The notes under the pieces: model-generated | Seen by the model: only the letters and a program-made list of their open reading frames with translations | Told to the model about the DNA's origin: nothing | The model's database searches: none | Shown here: piece by piece, positions 31,397-34,341 of the stretch | Numbering within the stretch: position 1 is the stretch's first letter | How the letters are laid out: the number at the start of each line of letters is the position of its first letter | Program-made: the position numbers and the translations under genes | Source: Leptospiraceae bacterium | Lineage (GTDB): Bacteria; Spirochaetota; Leptospiria; Leptospirales; Leptospiraceae | DNA length: 34,341 bases | Direction of reading: 5' to 3' | Assembly: GCA_947458405.1 (NCBI GenBank) | Contig: CANGZW010000030.1 | Location: 1-34,341 of the forward strand

Positions 31397-31794
31397 ATAT
31401 ACTCCTGTAAAATACACACTTAGTAGTTTCATTGAATTTCTCATTTTTTCTCAAAATGATTCTAATTTATGTTGATAGTCTGTAAATTAGATTTTATAGT
31501 TTTATTTCCTAAAAGGATAGAGATTATCCAATGCAAAGCAATCCATTGGCTTAAGGCCGCTCGAAACCAACTAGAAAGGAAAACTTCATATTAAAACTTC
31601 TCTCAATACCATCCTTCGATAAACTCAGGATGACACTAATACTCGACCCTCAGGGAGCGGATTGGTCAATTCACCAAGTTCCAAAAATCTAACCTAAGAT
31701 GCACTTTTCCAAAAAAAATATCCCCCTCCCCAATAAATTTCACACGAAACACTCATTTCTGAGAACTATATAAATAGAACCTAAGGAGAAATCA
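31397..31794. other. Intergenic stretch with an interspersed repeat
   Basis: No gene seen. It contains the repeat at 31608-31634 and, just before the next gene, AAGGAG as ribosome binding site. The centre (31540-31700) is less AT-rich than most intergenic DNA here. Confidence 0.5.
31608..31634 (+). repeat. Interspersed palindromic repeat of the FDKLRMT / PELVEG kind
   Basis: The core ATCCTTCGATAAACTCAGGA followed by TGAC encodes the peptide SFDKLRMT in one plus frame. This is the well-known dispersed repeat that shows up in many bacterial genomes as false peptides FDKLRMT and PELVEG. It is an imperfect palindrome (ATCCT...AGGAT). Confidence 0.7.
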
Positions 31795-32214
31795 ATGATC
31801 CAACTCTATACTGCCCTTATCCATGCACATATCCCAGAACTCGAAGCAAAAAATGTATTGACCGAACTCGAAAATACCATTCACACTGAAGTGGAAAGAG
31901 AATTCCTAACTATGAATTTAACGACCATCACTCCCATAGTCCGAGAACAGGACGGAATTAGAAACGAAGTCCGTCGATTGAATGATAAGATTGATACAGT
32001 AGAAGAGCGTTTAAATACAAAGATTGATGCTGTTGAAGAGCGATTAACTGCAAAGATTGATGCTGTCGAAGAACGATTAACTGCAAAGATTGATGTTATA
32101 GATGCCAAATTTCAATTTCATGATAAACTTCTCTGGACAATCATCGGCCTTCTCGTCGCACTCTCTGGATTTGTGGTCACTAATTCTATTTTTATTTATC
32201 AAAAATTTAAATAG
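31795..32214 (+). CDS. Coiled-coil protein with C-terminal membrane anchor
   Basis: A 139-residue protein: an N-terminal helical part (about 1-60), a coiled coil of 11-residue repeats KIDAVEERLTA (about 65-108), and one C-terminal membrane helix LLWTIIGLLVALSGFVVTNS followed by a short tail IFIYQKFK. The layout resembles small DUF1640-like tail-anchored coiled-coil proteins; the function is unknown. The coil would stand off the cytoplasmic membrane and probably oligomerise. AAGGAG lies 7 bases before ATG 31795. The same DUF-type proteins are often found near Uma2 genes, though that is a general impression. Confidence 0.8.
   Translation: MIQLYTALIHAHIPELEAKNVLTELENTIHTEVEREFLTMNLTTITPIVREQDGIRNEVRRLNDKIDTVEERLNTKIDAVEERLTAKIDAVEERLTAKIDVIDAKFQFHDKLLWTIIGLLVALSGFVVTNSIFIYQKFK
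31987..32118 (+). repeat. 33-bp tandem repeats inside the coiled-coil gene
   Basis: Three full units (31987-32019, 32020-32052, 32053-32085), each beginning AAGATTGAT, and a fourth degenerate unit (32086-32118). Units 2 and 3 differ at only a few third positions, so the last duplication is recent. Each unit adds 11 residues, three turns of an undecad coiled coil. Confidence 0.85.
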
Positions 32215-32261
32215 AGATAGCAATACAGTAGCTTGCCTTTAGTTTGTATTTCATACATCCC

Positions 32262-33221
32262 CTACCCAATCTCTCCCGGGAAATGACAATAGACCTTATG
32301 TGTATCACTCACATTTTTTAGGGGAGGGTCTACTTCTTTACAAATATCTTTTGCAATCGGGCATCGAGTGTGGAAATAGCAACCCTTAGGTTTGTTCACC
32401 ACTCCTGGAATTTCTCCTTTTACTACATAACGTTTTTTCTTTCGATTGTGAATGTCATACACACTGGAGAAGAGGGCAAATGTATAAGGGTGATGGGGGG
32501 AGTTTAGGATTTCGGATTTATTTCCGTATTCTACAATTTTACCGAGATACATGATGGCTATTTCATCGGAGATGTAGCTGACAATTTTTAGATCATGGGA
32601 AATAAAGAGGAGAGATAGACCCATTGAAGACTTGAAATCATTGAGTAAATTAATGACCTGTGCCTGATTGGAAACATCTAGGGCGGAGGAAACTTCGTCA
32701 CACACGATGAATTTGGGCTCGAGGATGAGAGTTCTGGCTATGGCAATTCTTTGTCTTTGACCACCCGAGAACTCATGGGGGTATCTTTCTAGTATATCGG
32801 ATTTCATGCCTACTTTTTCGAGCATGGCAATGGATAGGGAGCGGGCTTCTGAAGAGGGGATATTTTTGTGATGCAGTAAGCCCTCTGTGAGAATCTCAAA
32901 TATTGTCATACGTGGGTTGAGAGAGGAATAGGGGTCTTGGAAGATGATTTGTAAATTTTTACGGTAGGGGAGAAATTCTCGATTAGAAAGAGATAGAAGG
33001 TTTTTATCTTCGTAGAGAACTTTGCCTTCGGTGGATTTTGTAAGACCTAAAATTGTCTTACCGAGTGTGGACTTTCCGCAACCCGATTCTCCCACAAGGC
33101 CTACCACCCGATTGGAGGCTACCGAAAAACTGACATTTTCTACTGCCTTGAGAGTTAGCTTTTGAAAGAGCTTCGTAGAATTGATATGAAAATGTGTGGA
33201 GAGGTTTTGTATCTCAAGCAT
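32262..33221 (-). CDS. Peptide ABC transporter ATP-binding protein, OppF/DppF type
   Basis: A 319-residue ATPase that powers uptake of peptides (or nickel) together with the OppD-type partner. Walker A is GESGCGKST, the signature is FSGGQRQR, Walker B is KFIVCDE and the D-loop SSALDV; the switch histidine is in FISHD. The C-terminal oligo_HPY segment GCYFHTRCPIAKDIC with clustered cysteines is typical. ATG 33221 (MLEIQNLS) is the likely start, with AAGGAG 12 bases ahead; an ATG at 33242 lies in frame upstream. It overlaps the end of the OppD-type gene by 8 bases. Last gene of the operon. Confidence 0.93.
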   Translation of the reverse strand: MLEIQNLSTHFHINSTKLFQKLTLKAVENVSFSVASNRVVGLVGESGCGKSTLGKTILGLTKSTEGKVLYEDKNLLSLSNREFLPYRKNLQIIFQDPYSSLNPRMTIFEILTEGLLHHKNIPSSEARSLSIAMLEKVGMKSDILERYPHEFSGGQRQRIAIARTLILEPKFIVCDEVSSALDVSNQAQVINLLNDFKSSMGLSLLFISHDLKIVSYISDEIAIMYLGKIVEYGNKSEILNSPHHPYTFALFSSVYDIHNRKKKRYVVKGEIPGVVNKPKGCYFHTRCPIAKDICKEVDPPLKNVSDTHKVYCHFPGEIG

Positions 33222-34200
33222 TTTTTGTTTGCTCTCCTTCATAGAGAAAACATCTCACCGATTGTGCTTCTCTGTCTGTCATATTTGGATTTTTTGTCTT
33301 ACATATATCCAATGCTTTTGTACATCTAGCATGAAAGTGACATCCCTTTGGAAAATCTATTGGAGCAGGAACAATCCCCGGAATGGAATCCAGGCGTTTA
33401 TGGGATAAATCTCCTATGGTGGGGATCGCCCCCAGGAGTGCGGTTGTATAGGGATGCAAAGGTGCGTCCATCACGCTATCCACAGTTCCAGACTCTACAA
33501 TTTGGCCTGCATACATGATAATGATTCGATCCGATATGGAAGAAACTAGTCCTATATCATGAGAAATAAATAGTATGGACATCTTGTTTTCTTTCCGGAT
33601 TTCCATGAGGAGATCTACCAATTGGGATTGGATGGTCACATCTAAGGCACTGGTGGGCTCATCGGCTACCAGAAGTTTAGGATTACACATGAGAGACATA
33701 GCTATCGAGATACGCTGTAAAATTCCCCCACTCATCTGCCCGGGGTACGCCTCCATCCTATCTTTTATATCTGTAATACCTACTTTTCCTAAGAGAAATT
33801 CTGCCTTTTCTATGGCTTCTTTTTTGTTTTGTGAGATATGAATGATATAGGGCTCTATGATTTGGTCTTTGATTTTCTTAATGGGATTGAGAGACGTAAA
33901 TGGATCCTGAAATATATAAGCAATTTCTCCCCCTCTTAGAGAATAAAGCTCTGTCTCTGAAAATTCTAAAACATTCTTATTCTGGAAAAGAATTTTTCCT
34001 GAGTGATACGAAAATACTTTTTCGGGAAGAAGCCTTGTGAGGGCAAGGGATGTGAGTGATTTTCCGCAACCAGATTCTCCTACCACTGCTAAAATTTCTC
34101 CTTCTGCTACAGAAAAATTAATATCTTGTAGTACAGGAATAGAAGAATGATTGGCTAGGAGATGAACGGATAGATTTTCTAGTCGTAGGAGGTCTGTCAT
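33214..34200 (-). CDS. Peptide ABC transporter ATP-binding protein, OppD/DppD type
   Basis: A 328-residue ATPase of the dipeptide/oligopeptide importer family. Walker A GESGCGKS (followed by L), Q-loop [10 protein letters not shown], signature MSGGILQR, Walker [13 protein letters not shown] and FISHDIGLV; the C-terminal region holds [15 protein letters not shown]. Start ATG 34200 is chosen because it overlaps the stop of the upstream permease gene (ATGA) and begins [14 protein letters not shown] as family members do; the in-frame ATG at 34314 lies inside the permease gene. It forms a heterodimer with the OppF-type protein on the cytoplasmic side of the permeases. Confidence 0.94.
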   Translation of the reverse strand: MTDLLRLENLSVHLLANHSSIPVLQDINFSVAEGEILAVVGESGCGKSLTSLALTRLLPEKVFSYHSGKILFQNKNVLEFSETELYSLRGGEIAYIFQDPFTSLNPIKKIKDQIIEPYIIHISQNKKEAIEKAEFLLGKVGITDIKDRMEAYPGQMSGGILQRISIAMSLMCNPKLLVADEPTSALDVTIQSQLVDLLMEIRKENKMSILFISHDIGLVSSISDRIIIMYAGQIVESGTVDSVMDAPLHPYTTALLGAIPTIGDLSHKRLDSIPGIVPAPIDFPKGCHFHARCTKALDICKTKNPNMTDREAQSVRCFLYEGEQTKNA

Positions 34201-34341
34201 TTGAGTGAATTTTTCTCCTTGGCATCGAATGCATCCCGGAGACCTTCTCCTACAAAAGACGTGAGTTGTATGATAGAAAATAAGGCAAACGAAGGAAAAC
34301 CAATGAGCCACCAAGCACTGAGTCGTTCCCTACCCTGACCG
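34197..34341 (-). CDS. Peptide ABC transporter permease, OppC/DppC type, C-terminal end
   Basis: The last 47 residues of a permease gene that continues beyond the right edge. The text [18 protein letters not shown] then [15 protein letters not shown] is the characteristic end of OppC/DppC permeases (W....P...L.....N..GD.LRD.LDP). The stop TGA (34199-34197) overlaps the ATG of the OppD-type gene. It fixes the operon order permease, OppD, OppF on the minus strand. The last transmembrane helix is complete. Confidence 0.85.
   Translation of the reverse strand, partial: GQGRERLSAWWLIGFPSFALFSIIQLTSFVGEGLRDAFDAKEKNSLK

Noticed and set aside
33575-33841. 88-codon plus-strand frame opposite the OppD-type gene
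   Set aside because: Antisense shadow of the conserved ATPase.

Overview
The window is an AT-rich stretch of a spirochaete chromosome, most likely from the Leptospira clade (Leptospiraceae). The strongest marker is a complete gene for the flagellar-coiling protein FcpA (12944-13831), which I know only from Leptospira relatives. The many small lipoproteins with loose spirochaete-type lipoboxes, the malate:quinone oxidoreductase and the PrxQ peroxidase fit that. No rRNA, tRNA, CRISPR array or intact insertion sequence was seen.

Layout. 1-2160: the end of a DUF3089 hydrolase gene, a short-chain dehydrogenase and a DUF433/DUF5615 toxin-antitoxin pair. 2160-8740: an accessory zone with two Uma2-family genes (one with an internal deletion), two small lipoproteins, a HepT/MntA type VII toxin-antitoxin pair, an uncharacterised protein with an FLDPDNG motif, and a cluster of broken genes (adenylate cyclase end, nucleotidyltransferase end, HEPN-type partner, monooxygenase with one stop, HigA end). 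8740-19400: mostly housekeeping and metabolic genes (fatty acid hydroxylase/sterol desaturase, DUF3293, mqo, fcpA, prmC-PrxQ, two lipoproteins, GH13 amylase, DUF4442, CBS pair, DUF429). 19500-26920: small conserved proteins, an NmrA-like SDR, a PPP-type phosphatase, three membrane proteins including DoxX types, a dead Rpn-type nuclease gene and a lipoprotein alpha/beta hydrolase. 26980-30620: two intact Uma2 genes around an Rnl5-type RNA ligase, DUF29 and an AHSA1-type SRPBCC protein. 30620-34341: an FGE-like lipoprotein, a coiled-coil membrane protein with 33-bp repeats, and the end of a peptide ABC transporter operon (permease, OppD- and OppF-type ATPases) running off the right edge.

Two patterns tie the accessory genes together. 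First, many of them (Uma2 genes, DUF29, the desaturase and a 22-codon relic) have a TTGACA-type -35 box 28-30 bases before the ATG and no ribosome binding site, which predicts leaderless mRNAs; the housekeeping genes mostly have Shine-Dalgarno sequences. Second, two unrelated minus-strand genes, a HEPN relic and a YdeI-like gene, share about 95 bases of similar sequence running right up to their start codons. With at least six broken toxin-antitoxin or nuclease-type genes, the region looks like a place where small defence-type genes arrive, duplicate and decay. I did not find a clearly new multi-gene system. The best candidates for unstudied biology are the FLDPDNG protein next to HepT/MntA, the shared-flank element and the leaderless promoter module.
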